NCBI GenBank assembly: GCA_038525525.1
Contig: JBCBHO010000003.1
Location: 1 to 64,000, forward strand
Length of the DNA: 64,000 bases
Reading direction: 5' to 3'
Origin: Shimia_B sp038525525
GTDB lineage: Bacteria > Pseudomonadota > Alphaproteobacteria > Rhodobacterales > Rhodobacteraceae
Shown piece by piece: positions 15,989-25,183 of the stretch (the stretch's first letter is position 1; each line of letters starts with the position of its first letter). The notes under the pieces were generated by a model that saw only the letters and a program-made list of their open reading frames with translations, made no database searches and was not told the DNA's origin. A program made the position numbers and the translations under genes.

Positions 15989-17203
15989 TCAGCCGCCCTC
16001 GTAGCTGCGCGTGTCCTCTATCAACACGCCGTCCTTGGGCAGCGTTCCCGCCTCCACGACCTCGATCTCGGCGCTCAGTTTCAGAAGCTCCTTGACCGAC
16101 GCGGCGTAGGCTGCGGCTGCGTCAGCGGTGCCCTCGAGGCGCACGAGCATGGTGTCTGCCTCACCGTCGCGCCCCGCGATGACCCGCGCGCGGCCCACCT
16201 CGGGGTGCCGCGCCACGAGCGCCGCCACCTGTTCGGGGCGCACGAACATGCCCTTGATCTTCGTTGTCTGGTCGGCCCGGCCCATCCAGCCCTTGATGCG
16301 CATGTTGGTGCGTCCGCAGGGGCTCTCGCCGGGCAAGACGGCGGACATGTCCCCCGTGGCGAAGCGGATGAGCGGGTAATCGGCGTTGAGGGACGTCACC
16401 AGCACTTCGCCCACCTCGCCCGGCGGCAGCGGGTCGCCGGTGCCTGGTGTCACGATCTCCACGATGACGCCCTCGTCGCAGATGAGCCCCTCCATCGCCT
16501 CGCTCTCATAGGCGATATTGCCCAGATCGGCGGTGGCATAGCACTGGCGGCAGGCGATGCCGCGACCGGCGTAGTAGTCGCGGAGCGACGGGAAAAGCGC
16601 CCCGCCAGAGACCGCCGCCTTCGCGAAGGAGAGCGTGAGGCCCAAGTCATCGGCCTTCTCGAGGATCACCTTCAGGTAATCCGGCGTGCCTGCATAGGCG
16701 GTGGAGCCCAGATGCGCCGCCGCCGTGGCCTGCTGCTCCGTCTGGCCCGTGCCCGCGGGCAGTGTCACCGCGCCCACGGCCCGCGCGCCGTTCTCGAACA
16801 TGATGCCGGCGGGCGTGAGATGATAGCTGAAGCAATTCTGCACGACATCGCCCGCGCCGATGCCCGTGGCATGGAGGAAGCGCCCGAAGCGCCACCAATC
16901 CTGCCCGAAGCGGCCGGGCTCGTAGAGCGGGCCCGGCGACTGGAAGACATGGGTGAAATCCACGGGTCCCGTGAACCCGCCAAAGGGCGGGGCGGCCTTC
17001 TGCGCCGCGCCGAGCTCGGATTTGCGCAGGACCGGCAGCTTGGCCAGCGCGGCCGCGTCTGTGACCGCGGCCGCGTCGAAGTCCTTCAGCCCCGCATAGC
17101 CGGGAAGCGTCTGCACGCCCGCGATGAGCGCGGGCAGGCACTCCGCCAGCCCGGCGGCCCGCGCATCGGCGCTGCGGGTCTCAAGTTCGTCGAAGAATGT
17201 CAT
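15989..17203 (-). CDS. PaaK-like phenylacetate-CoA ligase family protein (AMP-forming)
   Basis: 404 residues of the adenylate-forming PaaK/CapK family: YAGTPDYLKVILE, then GGALFPSLRDYY, CYATADLGNIAYE, the ATP-contacting FATGDMS, and the C-terminal RADQTTKIKGMFVRPEQV. Such enzymes activate an aryl or other carboxylic acid to its CoA thioester. ATG 17203 has GGGAGGA 7 nt upstream. Genes of this kind commonly accompany the acyl-CoA ligase/ABC-importer cluster that lies 3-12 kb away here on the same strand. Exact substrate unknown. Confidence 0.82.
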   Translation of the reverse strand: MTFFDELETRSADARAAGLAECLPALIAGVQTLPGYAGLKDFDAAAVTDAAALAKLPVLRKSELGAAQKAAPPFGGFTGPVDFTHVFQSPGPLYEPGRFGQDWWRFGRFLHATGIGAGDVVQNCFSYHLTPAGIMFENGARAVGAVTLPAGTGQTEQQATAAAHLGSTAYAGTPDYLKVILEKADDLGLTLSFAKAAVSGGALFPSLRDYYAGRGIACRQCYATADLGNIAYESEAMEGLICDEGVIVEIVTPGTGDPLPPGEVGEVLVTSLNADYPLIRFATGDMSAVLPGESPCGRTNMRIKGWMGRADQTTKIKGMFVRPEQVAALVARHPEVGRARVIAGRDGEADTMLVRLEGTADAAAAYAASVKELLKLSAEIEVVEAGTLPKDGVLIEDTRSYEGG

Positions 17204-17271
17204 GGCCGTCCTCCCGAGCCTCACCCTAGGCCCGCTGGCGCGGCTGGCGCAATGGCGATAGGAAAACCGCC

Positions 17272-18087
17272 ATGGACGCCTTTTCTCCCGAAGCGCTCGA
17301 CGCGCGCATCACGCTCCACGAGGCCGCCGAGGTCCTCGAGATCGACCTCGCGGGTCTCGTTTTCAAGGAAAGCGCCCATGCCAATGCCTATTACGACCGG
17401 CTCGAGGCCCGCATCGCGGAAAGCGGCGAGGGGCTCTGGTTTTTTCTCGTCAAGAACGGCGATTACCGCGTGTGGGACGAGGCGTGGTTTGCCTATACCC
17501 GCCGCGGGAAAGAGTGCCACGCGGCCCATTCCATGGGCACCGTCCACGTGGACGAAAGCGATCTGACACGGCAGCAGATCGCGCGCACCAAGGGCACCGA
17601 TCTCTATGACGAAAACCTCTTCGCCAGCCGCGCCGACGCCTGGGAGGCGCTGAAGGCACGGCCGTCAAAACGGCGCGAGCGGGTGGTGCACATCCCCAAT
17701 TTCCGCCGCGCTTCCTTCACCAAGCGCTTCGTCTTCCGGCCCAAGGAAGACCGCCTCGACATCGATTTCAGCTATGTCGACATGGAACACAGCCGCGATG
17801 TCCACGACATCTACAACTGGCTCGAGCATGCCATCCGGGCGACGGGGCGCAAGTGGTGGTTTCTCATCGATTACAATCACTTCCGTATCCAGTCCGGCGC
17901 GTGGGTCGCCTATGACCAGCGCAAGACCGCCTGCGAGGCCGCCTATTCCCTGGGCACCGTCCGCTACGCGCCGGGGGCGGAGACGGAGACCGACATCCGC
18001 CTGCGCATGGAGGCCCGCGGCACGCGCCCCAATATCCGCAACAGCCGCGCGGAAGCTCTCGCGCGGCTGGCCGAATTGCAAAGCTGA
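17272..18087 (+). CDS. unknown conserved protein with two tandem copies of one domain
   Basis: 271 residues, cytoplasmic by appearance, no family name I recognise. Two homologous halves are visible. Residues about 22-94 read LEIDLAGLVF...GLWFFLVKNGDYRVWDEAWFAY...ACHSMGTV-like; residues about 162-236 read LDIDFSYVDM...KWWFLIDYNHFRI...AWVAY...AAYSLGTV. Aligned residues include WFxL, YN/NGxxRxxxxAWxAY and the closing S-(M/L)-GTV. The linker (about 95-160) is basic. It lies divergent from the PaaK-like gene, 68 nt away. Confidence 0.75.
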   Translation: MDAFSPEALDARITLHEAAEVLEIDLAGLVFKESAHANAYYDRLEARIAESGEGLWFFLVKNGDYRVWDEAWFAYTRRGKECHAAHSMGTVHVDESDLTRQQIARTKGTDLYDENLFASRADAWEALKARPSKRRERVVHIPNFRRASFTKRFVFRPKEDRLDIDFSYVDMEHSRDVHDIYNWLEHAIRATGRKWWFLIDYNHFRIQSGAWVAYDQRKTACEAAYSLGTVRYAPGAETETDIRLRMEARGTRPNIRNSRAEALARLAELQS

Positions 18088-18155
18088 GCGCCCCCGCGGC
18101 TGCCATGGGCGCATCTCAGGCTAGGTAATGCGCGAGCAGCCCTCGGAGGAGCCCC

Positions 18156-19460
18156 ATGTCCCATCTCGCCCGCGCAGTCCTCGTCCTCGCAGCCCTTCTC
18201 GCCGGAGCCCAAGCCATGGCTGAAAACCGGATCGATCTCATCCGCCCGGACGCGCCCGCGCTCGCGGCCCATGGCGATCTGCCTGTGGGCGTGCGGACGA
18301 TAGAGCTCACCGATCCCGGCCGGATCGACATCGTCGGCGTCACCGAGGCCGCCATCCCCACCTATGACCGCCCGCTCACGGTGGAGCTCTGGTATCCTGC
18401 CGCTGCGGGGACGGTGTCCGGCACGACCTACGAGACGGTCATCCGCGACGGCCTCACCCCCACCACGCTCACCGGCATGGCCACCCGCGATGCGGCCCCC
18501 GCGGCGGAGGGGCGCTTTCCCGTCGTCGTCATCTCCCACGGCTATCCGGGCAACCGGATGCTCATGGCCCATCTGGGCGAAAACCTCGCCTCCAAGGGCT
18601 ACGTCACCGTCGCAATCGACCACACCGACAGCACCTATTCCGACCAGGCCGCCTTCGGCTCCACCCTCGTGAACCGCCCGCTCGACCAGCGCTTCGTCCT
18701 CGACCAGATGGGCGAGGCCGCCGTCGTGGGCGAGGACATCGCCGCCATCACTGATACCACGAACGCCGCCGTCATCGGCTATTCCATGGGCGGCTACGGC
18801 GCGCTCATTTATGGCGGCGCGGGTGTGACGCAGGCTTCTACCGAATACGAATGGGGCGCGCCGCGCGGCCTCCTCGGCGCCCATCTCGCGGGCTCGGAAA
18901 GCCACGCCGCGCTTGCTGACGACCCGCGCCTCAAGGCCGTCATCGCCATCGGCCCCTGGGGCCGCAACACGGGCTTCTGGGATGCCGAGGGCATGGCGGG
19001 CTTTTCCCGCCCGCTCATGGTCATGGCCGGCAGCATGGACGATGTCTCGATCTACTCGGCCATGCGCGCCATCTTCGAGGAAGCCACGGGCACCGAGCGC
19101 CACCTCCTCACCTTCAACCACGCCAATCACAACGCCGCCGCTCCCATGCCCGCGCCCGAGGAAAGCTACGCGCCGGTCGACACGCTCGATTTCATCCCCT
19201 TCGAGCATTACGCCGATGCTGTCTGGGACACGACGCGCATGAACAACATCGCCCAGCATTTCGCGACTGCGTTCCTCGATCTCCATCTCAAGGGCGAAGA
19301 GGGGCGCGCCGCCTTCCTGGATCTCGTCGAAGTCTCGGACGAGGGGGTGGTCTCGCTCAACGAAGACGGCAGCGAGGCCGAAGACCACACCTATTGGGAG
19401 GGGTTCGCTCCCCGCACGGCGCTCGGTCTCCGCTTCGAGACGCGGGCGGCGGGCCAGTAG
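18156..19460 (+). CDS. secreted alpha/beta hydrolase (dienelactone/PAF-acetylhydrolase-like)
   Basis: 434 residues with a signal peptide (1-22, AQAMA). The alpha/beta-hydrolase core has an oxyanion segment FPVVVISHGYPGNR, the nucleophile elbow GYSMGGYG (serine about 211), a D in VMAGSMDDVS and a C-terminal histidine region FNHANHN. The fold class resembles predicted dienelactone hydrolases/platelet-activating-factor acetylhydrolases, acting on small esters in the periplasm. GGAGGAG precedes ATG 18156. Substrate unknown. Confidence 0.85.
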   Translation: MSHLARAVLVLAALLAGAQAMAENRIDLIRPDAPALAAHGDLPVGVRTIELTDPGRIDIVGVTEAAIPTYDRPLTVELWYPAAAGTVSGTTYETVIRDGLTPTTLTGMATRDAAPAAEGRFPVVVISHGYPGNRMLMAHLGENLASKGYVTVAIDHTDSTYSDQAAFGSTLVNRPLDQRFVLDQMGEAAVVGEDIAAITDTTNAAVIGYSMGGYGALIYGGAGVTQASTEYEWGAPRGLLGAHLAGSESHAALADDPRLKAVIAIGPWGRNTGFWDAEGMAGFSRPLMVMAGSMDDVSIYSAMRAIFEEATGTERHLLTFNHANHNAAAPMPAPEESYAPVDTLDFIPFEHYADAVWDTTRMNNIAQHFATAFLDLHLKGEEGRAAFLDLVEVSDEGVVSLNEDGSEAEDHTYWEGFAPRTALGLRFETRAAGQ

Positions 19461-19467
19461 CCGGGCG

Positions 19468-20433
19468 TCAGCCGGCTGGCATCTCGAGGACCACGGTCCC
19501 GAGCTTCTCGCCTGTCGCCACGCGGTCATGGGCCGCCGCGATATTCCCCAGACCGCCACCGGGGACGACCGCGTGGCGCAGTGCCCCTGCCGCGAGCCAC
19601 GCATTGAGCGCCTCCGTCCCCCGGGCGCGGTCGGCGCCCGCGAGCTGGTAGACGATCAGCATCCGCAAGGTGATGTTCTTGAACATGAGCGGGTAGAACT
19701 GGAGATCCGGCACCATGCGAGAGGCCGAGGCATAGCTCGCCACGACACCGCCGGGCTTCAGGCAGGCCACCGCCACCGGCTGGTTGGCGGCGAAATCAAC
19801 GTCCACGATCCTGTCGAGCCCGGCCCCGCCCGTCAGGTCCATCACCGCCTCCGGGACATCCGCCTCGCGGTAGTTGATCCAGTCCGCGCAGGTGGAATGG
19901 GCCGCCTTCTCTGCGGAGGAGACAGTGGTGATGACCCGTGCCCCGAGGAGCGCACCCATCTGGCAGGCATAGCGCCCAACGCTGCCCGCCCCGCCCGTGA
20001 CGAGGACGGTGTCGCCGGGCCCAACGCCGTCGAGCGCGTACCACGCCGTCATCGCCGGGATGCCGAGGCAGGCCCCTTCGGCGAAGCTGGTCCCGTCAGG
20101 CAGTTCAGCGACCTGTGACACCGGCAAACACACATATTCCGCCGCCGTGCCCATGGCCCGCTGCCAGCCCGCGTTCCAGACCCAGACCCGCGTGCCCTCG
20201 GCCATGGCACCGCCCACGACGACGCCCGCGCCATCGGAATGCGGCACCACGCGCGGATAGGCCATCTCCGCCCCGGGCCGCGCCCCGGCCCGCAATTTTA
20301 CATCGCTCGGATTGATCCCAGACGCGTATAGACGGACCAGCACCTCGCCCGGCCCCGGCTCAGGCACGTCCATCTCCCCCACCTCCAGAACCTCGGACGC
20401 CGCGCCGAACCGCTCATACCACGCCGCACGCAT
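19468..20433 (-). CDS. NADPH:quinone reductase-type zinc-less MDR dehydrogenase
   Basis: 321 residues of the medium-chain dehydrogenase/reductase superfamily. N-terminal GroES-like domain (GEVLVRLYASGINPSDVK), nucleotide-binding domain with VLVTGGAGSVGRYACQMG, and no structural-zinc cysteine cluster, which points to the quinone-oxidoreductase/zeta-crystallin branch. ATG 20433 (MRAAWYERFG) is preferred over one four codons earlier, because GGAAGATAGG abuts it. It follows the importer ATPase gene after a repeat and may be the last, partly uncoupled member of that operon. Confidence 0.88.
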   Translation of the reverse strand: MRAAWYERFGAASEVLEVGEMDVPEPGPGEVLVRLYASGINPSDVKLRAGARPGAEMAYPRVVPHSDGAGVVVGGAMAEGTRVWVWNAGWQRAMGTAAEYVCLPVSQVAELPDGTSFAEGACLGIPAMTAWYALDGVGPGDTVLVTGGAGSVGRYACQMGALLGARVITTVSSAEKAAHSTCADWINYREADVPEAVMDLTGGAGLDRIVDVDFAANQPVAVACLKPGGVVASYASASRMVPDLQFYPLMFKNITLRMLIVYQLAGADRARGTEALNAWLAAGALRHAVVPGGGLGNIAAAHDRVATGEKLGTVVLEMPAG

Positions 20434-20446
20434 CCTATCTTCCATT

Positions 20447-20486
20447 GGCCAAAAATACTCCGGGGTCTGGGGGCTGGCCCCCAGGG
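20447..20486 (+). repeat. divergent relative of the dispersed repeat with GGGGGCTGGCCCCC palindrome
   Basis: GGCCAAAAATACTCCGGGG followed by TCTGGGGGCTGGCCCCCAGG. The arrangement (A-rich/TACTCC block, GGGG, then a palindrome centred on CTGG) parallels the 33787-33832 element read in the opposite direction, though the bases have diverged. It fills the entire gap between the quinone reductase start and the importer ATPase stop. Confidence 0.55.
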
Positions 20487-21311
20487 TCAACTCAGCCAGC
20501 GCTTGCGGCGGCGGTAGGAGCGCACGTCGCGGAAGGATTTGCGTCCCTCCTCGCTGACGCCGAGGTAGAATTCCTTCACATCCGGGTTCTCGCGCAGCTC
20601 GGCGGCGGGCCCGTCCATCACCACGCGCCCGTTCTCGAGGATGTAGCCGTAATGCGCGAAACGCAGAGCAACGTTCGTGTTCTGCTCGGCGAGGAGGAAG
20701 GACACGCCCTCGTTCTCGTTGAGCGATTTCACGATCCCGAAAATCTCCTCCACGAGCTGCGGCGCGAGCCCCATGGAGGGCTCGTCGAGCAGGATCGTCT
20801 CGGGCCGCGACATCAGTGCGCGTCCGATGGCCGTCATCTGCTGCTCGCCGCCCGAGGTATAGCCCGCCTGGCTCTTCCGCCGCTCCTTGAGGCGCGGGAA
20901 GTAGGAATAGACAAGCTCCAGATCCTCGGCGATCTTCGCCGCGCCATCGCCGCGCGTATAGGCCCCGGTCAGGAGGTTCTCTTCCACCGTCAGGTGCTGG
21001 AAGCAGTGCCGCCCCTCCATGACCTGCACGACGCCCCGCTTCACGAGCGCGGCGGGGTTCAGGGATTGGACCCGCTCCCCGCGGTAGACGACGGAGCCCT
21101 TCGTCACCTCGCCCCGCTCGTTGTGGAGCAGGTTTGAGATGGCCTTCAAAGTCGTCGTCTTGCCGGCGCCGTTGCCGCCCAGAAGCGCGGTGATCCCGCC
21201 CTTCGGCACGCTGAGCGAGACGCCTTTCAGGACGAGGATCACGTGATTGTAGATCACCTCGATATTGTTGACGTCGAGGAGCACCTCCTCCTCCGCGGCC
21301 ATATCCTTCAT
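20487..21311 (-). CDS. branched-chain-type ABC importer, ATP-binding protein (LivF-like)
   Basis: 274 residues. Walker A GGNGAGKTTT (about 40-49), Q-loop, ABC signature YTSGGEQQM, Walker B TILLDEPSMGLAP, H-loop; the LivF hallmark of a short, high-similarity ATPase is clear. It energises uptake with the LivG-like partner at 26542-27357. ATG 21311 has AAGGGAG upstream and overlaps the stop of the patatin gene by 4 nt (ATGA), so translation is coupled to it. The C-terminal tail is unusually basic (SYRRRKRWLS). Confidence 0.93.
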   Translation of the reverse strand: MKDMAAEEEVLLDVNNIEVIYNHVILVLKGVSLSVPKGGITALLGGNGAGKTTTLKAISNLLHNERGEVTKGSVVYRGERVQSLNPAALVKRGVVQVMEGRHCFQHLTVEENLLTGAYTRGDGAAKIAEDLELVYSYFPRLKERRKSQAGYTSGGEQQMTAIGRALMSRPETILLDEPSMGLAPQLVEEIFGIVKSLNENEGVSFLLAEQNTNVALRFAHYGYILENGRVVMDGPAAELRENPDVKEFYLGVSEEGRKSFRDVRSYRRRKRWLS

Positions 21312-22468
21312 CGTTCCACTCTCCCTTGTTCCAGTGCGTCCCTGAGTTCGCGGACGCTGAGCCACGGATCGGCCCGCTGCGCCAATTCCTGCCCGTGATC
21401 GAAGAGGCCTTCGGTCACGCAGCGCGAGAAGAACGCGCCGTCGGCGTCGCTGCACTCCGGCAGCTCCTCGATGGCCGCCGCGCGCAGGGTCCAGCCGTTG
21501 AGTTCAGCGCGCGCCAGCACGCGGAGGATCGAGGCGCGCATACCCTCATCCGTGAGAATCTCGAGATTGCGCCCCACGAGCGACAAAAGCCGTGGCTCCA
21601 CCGCGCTGTCGGGGAACTCGAGGGTCCCATTGATGAGGAGGTAGACATCCGTGCCGCCAGCGCCACGGCGCGCGTTCAGTTCCTCGACGATCTCGTCGAG
21701 AAAGATCGCCTGCCGCACGCCGGCATCCACGAAGAGCCGGTCGTTGATCTTGCGCGGCGGGAAGAAGCCCGGGATCGCGGCGGAGGCGAGCGTGGCCTCC
21801 ACCAGGCACTCTTTCTTGGCGTCTACCGGTTTCTCTGCCCGCAGGAGGCTCGCGAAATCAAAGCGCTGGAAGCGGCCCGTCTCGATGTCGGTGGCGCCGA
21901 TGAGGAGGAGGCGGCGCGATTGCGTCTGCGCGATCAGTGCGTCCCAGAAATCCGTGCGCGCATAGAGCGCCTGCACGCGCCGCTCGAGGGGCGCGGTATC
22001 GAAAAAGGAGGTCGACAGGAGCGCCGTCAGGGTGCCGCGGCGGCGAAATATATCCTCGTCCCCGATCCCGGTGTTGCGCCTGAGGTCGGCGTCGAAGTCG
22101 GGGCCCAGGAAGGCCACGGGGGCCACGAGCGCGCCGGCGGAGGCACCGGTGACGATGTCGAAATCGGGGCGGTCGCCGCGGGCCGTCCAGCCGGTCAGAA
22201 ATCCGCTTGCAAAGGCGCCGTTCTGGCCGCCCGCGGAGATCGCGAGGACGGAGCGGCGCGCGCTGGCTCGTGCCGCCATCGGCGCGGACATGGCATTGGC
22301 GATGTCGTCTTCGAGCGCAGCGCCCATGCCGTCGCTCAGCGCCGCCGCCCGCGCGGAGGCGTCCGACCCGCCGAAGGACTCGAGGGCCACGCAGGTGGGC
22401 CCCGTGGGGCTACCCGTGGAGCAGGCCGACAGGGCGAAAAGGCCTATAATGGCAAGGAGGCGCAGCAT
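21308..22468 (-). CDS. patatin-like phospholipase lipoprotein
   Basis: 386 residues. N-terminal lipoprotein signal with lipobox LSAC (cysteine about 16). Patatin domain: glycine-rich oxyanion motif SAGGQNGAF, nucleophile GASAG, and the catalytic Asp in DAG (VDAGVRQAIF), the serine-aspartate dyad of patatin lipid acyl hydrolases. It is predicted to be membrane-anchored and to hydrolyse acyl esters. It lies between the substrate-binding protein and the LivF-like ATPase of the importer operon and overlaps the latter by 4 nt, an unusual insertion for such an operon. The start codon has no good Shine-Dalgarno. Confidence 0.88.
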   Translation of the reverse strand: MLRLLAIIGLFALSACSTGSPTGPTCVALESFGGSDASARAAALSDGMGAALEDDIANAMSAPMAARASARRSVLAISAGGQNGAFASGFLTGWTARGDRPDFDIVTGASAGALVAPVAFLGPDFDADLRRNTGIGDEDIFRRRGTLTALLSTSFFDTAPLERRVQALYARTDFWDALIAQTQSRRLLLIGATDIETGRFQRFDFASLLRAEKPVDAKKECLVEATLASAAIPGFFPPRKINDRLFVDAGVRQAIFLDEIVEELNARRGAGGTDVYLLINGTLEFPDSAVEPRLLSLVGRNLEILTDEGMRASILRVLARAELNGWTLRAAAIEELPECSDADGAFFSRCVTEGLFDHGQELAQRADPWLSVRELRDALEQGRVER

Positions 22469-22524
22469 GGGAGGCAAGGCGTCGGCGGCGCGCGCATGAA
22501 CGCGGCGCGCCGCCAGGGCCGAGA

Positions 22525-23829
22525 TCAGCTCTCGGCGTTGCAGTCTTCGTTCACGGCCCAGGGCGCGTTCTGCTCGGCATAGTCGGCGGCAGAGGCGGCC
22601 AGAAGCTCGCGATACTCGTCCACGCGGGGCTTCAGAAGCTCGGAGGCGCGGTCGAACTCGGTACCGTTCCACTCGATCACCCAGCCACCGGCATGGCCGG
22701 TGTGGTTGGCGCAAGAGGTGGAGAATGGCGGGACCATGCCCTGCATGCCGAGCTCCTCGAGGCGCGCCTCGGTGATGTCGAGGTTTTCGAGCCCCCAGCG
22801 AAGCTGCGTCGCATCGATCATCGCGGTGCCGTACTTTTCCTGCGCACCGGCGATTGCCTCGGCGAGGATCATCGACATGACAAGGCCGCGCTGGTAGAAG
22901 ACACCCTGCATTTCCTCAGGGTTCGAGAGCGTCTTGCCCGTGTCGACGACATGGGTCTTCAGCTCGGCCTGGATCGGCGCGTCCTGGTTCGGGTAGGACC
23001 AGGAGATGGCCTTGTAGCCCGCGCCATCCTCACCCACGAGGCGGAGGTCAGCGTCCTGGCCGGACCACCAGACGCCGATGAACTGGTCCATCGGGTAGCG
23101 CGTCTTGACGGCCTCGGTAATGGCGCCCGCGTTCATCGCACCCCAGCCCCACATCACGACGTAGTCGGGACGCTCGCGGCGGATCTGCAGCCACTGGGAG
23201 GACTGGTTCTGCATCTCGTTGAGGCCCACCGGGATCGGCAGAAGCTCGAACCCGTTGGCGGCCGCGAGGGCCTCGAGCAGCGGAAGCGGCTCCTTGCCGT
23301 AGGGATGGTCGAGATGGAGGAAGGCAATCTTCTTGCCCTCGAGGCTCTCCTCGGAGCCGAGATACTGGATGATCATGTCAGCGGCATCCCAGTAGCCGCC
23401 CGGCACGTTGAACGCCCACTGGAAGGTGCGCCCGTCCGCCATGGGCGAGAAGCCATAGCCGGGCGCGAGGATCGGGATTTCATCCACGTTGGTCTGCGGC
23501 AGGACCTGCAGCGTGATGCCGGTGGACCAGGGCTGCGTGACGATGGCCTCGTTCTTGGTGCGCTCGTAGCACTCCACACCCTTCTCGGTGGAGTAACCCG
23601 TCTCGCATTCCTCGAAGTCGATCATGACCCCGCCGATGCCGCCGTCGCGCGCGTTGAGCATCTCGAAGTAGTCGAGCTGCCCGTTCATGAGCGGGATCCC
23701 GGTGGAGGCAAAGGGCCCGGTCCGGTAGCTGAGATTGGGCACGTAGAGGCTCTCGTGCCCGTCGGCATAGGCCGCCGCGCCGGTGAGAGCCACGATCGCC
23801 GCCGCGGCCAGTTTGGTGAAGTGCTTCAT
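22525..23829 (-). CDS. periplasmic substrate-binding protein of the branched-chain-type ABC importer
   Basis: 434 residues with a signal peptide (1-22, AAAYA) and the two-lobed type I periplasmic binding fold of the LivK/HAAT group (YRTGPFASTGIPLMNGQLDYFEMLN..., KKIAFLHLDHPYGKEPLPLLEAL, QWLQIRRERPDYVVMWGWG). The ligand cannot be told from sequence. The neighbouring CoA ligases suggest an aromatic, aliphatic or amino-acid-derived acid rather than leucine. Cysteines near residues 75, 87, about 380 and the C-terminus could form disulfides. Confidence 0.9.
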   Translation of the reverse strand: MKHFTKLAAAAIVALTGAAAYADGHESLYVPNLSYRTGPFASTGIPLMNGQLDYFEMLNARDGGIGGVMIDFEECETGYSTEKGVECYERTKNEAIVTQPWSTGITLQVLPQTNVDEIPILAPGYGFSPMADGRTFQWAFNVPGGYWDAADMIIQYLGSEESLEGKKIAFLHLDHPYGKEPLPLLEALAAANGFELLPIPVGLNEMQNQSSQWLQIRRERPDYVVMWGWGAMNAGAITEAVKTRYPMDQFIGVWWSGQDADLRLVGEDGAGYKAISWSYPNQDAPIQAELKTHVVDTGKTLSNPEEMQGVFYQRGLVMSMILAEAIAGAQEKYGTAMIDATQLRWGLENLDITEARLEELGMQGMVPPFSTSCANHTGHAGGWVIEWNGTEFDRASELLKPRVDEYRELLAASAADYAEQNAPWAVNEDCNAES

Positions 23830-23873
23830 TGTGGTGTCTCCTCCCTGAGACGAGTGTGGAGGGCCTGCCCGTT

Positions 23874-24941
23874 CTAGTGCGGGAATGGCCAGATGATGAG
23901 CTTTTCACGGATCAGCGCCCAGAGGCGGGCGAGGCCGTGCGGCTCGATGATAAGGAAAAAGACGATGAGCGCACCCACGATCATGACGTTGATATGCTCG
24001 ACCGTCGCGGACTTGATCTCGAGCCCGATGAGGCCCGGCACCGTGTTGAGCACCACCGGCAGACCCACGATGAGGATGGCGCCCAGGTAATTGCCGAGGA
24101 TCGATCCCAGCCCGCCGATGATCGCGATGAAGAGGATCTGGAACGAGAGCGGGATGTCGAAAAGGTTGGGCTCGGCCGCGCCGCGCCACATGAAGACGAA
24201 AAGCGCCCCCGCCACGCCCACGATGTAGGACGAGATAGCGAAGGCGGTGAGCTTCGACCTCATGAGATTGATGCCGATGAGCTCTGCCGCGATGTCCATG
24301 TCCCGCGTGGCTTTCCAAGTCCGGCCGAGGGTGCCGCGGGTGAGATTGATGCAGAGCATCGTCATCACGGTGACGATGGCGAGGATCACGTAATACTGCG
24401 TCATCGAGGTGGCCTGCGGCCCGGTGACGAAGACGCCGAACGTATCGAGATTGGGCACCTGGATCGCGCCAGAGGCGTTGTAGTTGTAAAGCCAGGCCCA
24501 TTTTTCGAAGAGCCAGACGAGGAAGAACTGCGCGGCGAGCGTGGCGATGGCGAGGTAGAAGCCCTTGATGCGCAGAGATGGGATGCCGAAGATCACGCCG
24601 ATCCCGGCGCTGAAGACGCCCGAGACGAGGATGGCGAGGATCGGGTCCATGACCTCGATGAGCTTGTAGCAGGCATAGGCGCCCACCCCCATGAAGGCCG
24701 CGGTGCCGAGGCTCAGCTGCCCCGCATACCCGGTGAGGATATTGAGCCCCATCGCCGCGAGCGAGTAGATCAGGATCGGGATGAGCAGCGTCTGGAAGGT
24801 GAATTCCGACGCCGTCATCGGGAAGATCACCCAGGCGAAGACGAGGATGATCCCTAGGAGAAACGCATCCTGCCGGACCGGGAAGAGCGCCTGGTCGGCG
24901 CGGTAGGTCGTCTTGAACTGTCCAGCGGTCCTGTAAAGCAT
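23874..24941 (-). CDS. branched-chain-type ABC importer permease (LivM-like)
   Basis: 355 residues with 8-10 hydrophobic helices. The LivM signature regions LNILTGYAGQLSLGTAAFMGVGAYACY and the EAA-like FVFMWRGAAEPNLFDIPLSFQILFIAIIGGLGSILGNYLGA are present. It pairs with the LivH-like permease to form the membrane channel. Its start codon shares one base with the stop of the small membrane protein upstream (TGATG). Confidence 0.93.
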   Translation of the reverse strand: MLYRTAGQFKTTYRADQALFPVRQDAFLLGIILVFAWVIFPMTASEFTFQTLLIPILIYSLAAMGLNILTGYAGQLSLGTAAFMGVGAYACYKLIEVMDPILAILVSGVFSAGIGVIFGIPSLRIKGFYLAIATLAAQFFLVWLFEKWAWLYNYNASGAIQVPNLDTFGVFVTGPQATSMTQYYVILAIVTVMTMLCINLTRGTLGRTWKATRDMDIAAELIGINLMRSKLTAFAISSYIVGVAGALFVFMWRGAAEPNLFDIPLSFQILFIAIIGGLGSILGNYLGAILIVGLPVVLNTVPGLIGLEIKSATVEHINVMIVGALIVFFLIIEPHGLARLWALIREKLIIWPFPH

Positions 24942-25183
24942 CAGAGGGTCCTTCCCTTCCAGAAAGCCAACAAGCTCAGCGCGGCGCAGAGGAGCGCCAC
25001 CGCACCGTAGAATACCATCCCGAAGCGCGCGTCAGGCGCCCCGAGGCTGTCGGCGCCGCGAAAGGCCAGATCGTCCTGCGCCACCGAAAAGAGCAGGACC
25101 GCCAGACCGGCACAGAAGGCGAGCCCGATCCCGGCGCAGAGCCATGCGACGCGCCAAGCGCGGTGGAGGACGGATGCGGTCAT
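24941..25183 (-). CDS. small two-helix membrane protein in the ABC-importer operon
   Basis: 80 residues with two hydrophobic segments (about 11-33 and 55-74), no known domain. The start overlaps the stop of the preceding 57-aa gene by 4 nt, and its own stop overlaps the LivM-like start, so it is translated as an integral part of the operon. It may be an accessory subunit of the permease; that is inference from position only. Confidence 0.7.
   Translation of the reverse strand: MTASVLHRAWRVAWLCAGIGLAFCAGLAVLLFSVAQDDLAFRGADSLGAPDARFGMVFYGAVALLCAALSLLAFWKGRTL

Noticed and set aside
14546..17566. 1006-codon plus-strand frame across the peptidoglycan-binding and PaaK-like genes
   Set aside because: Crosses two convincing minus-strand genes and an intergenic gap; no recognisable domain.
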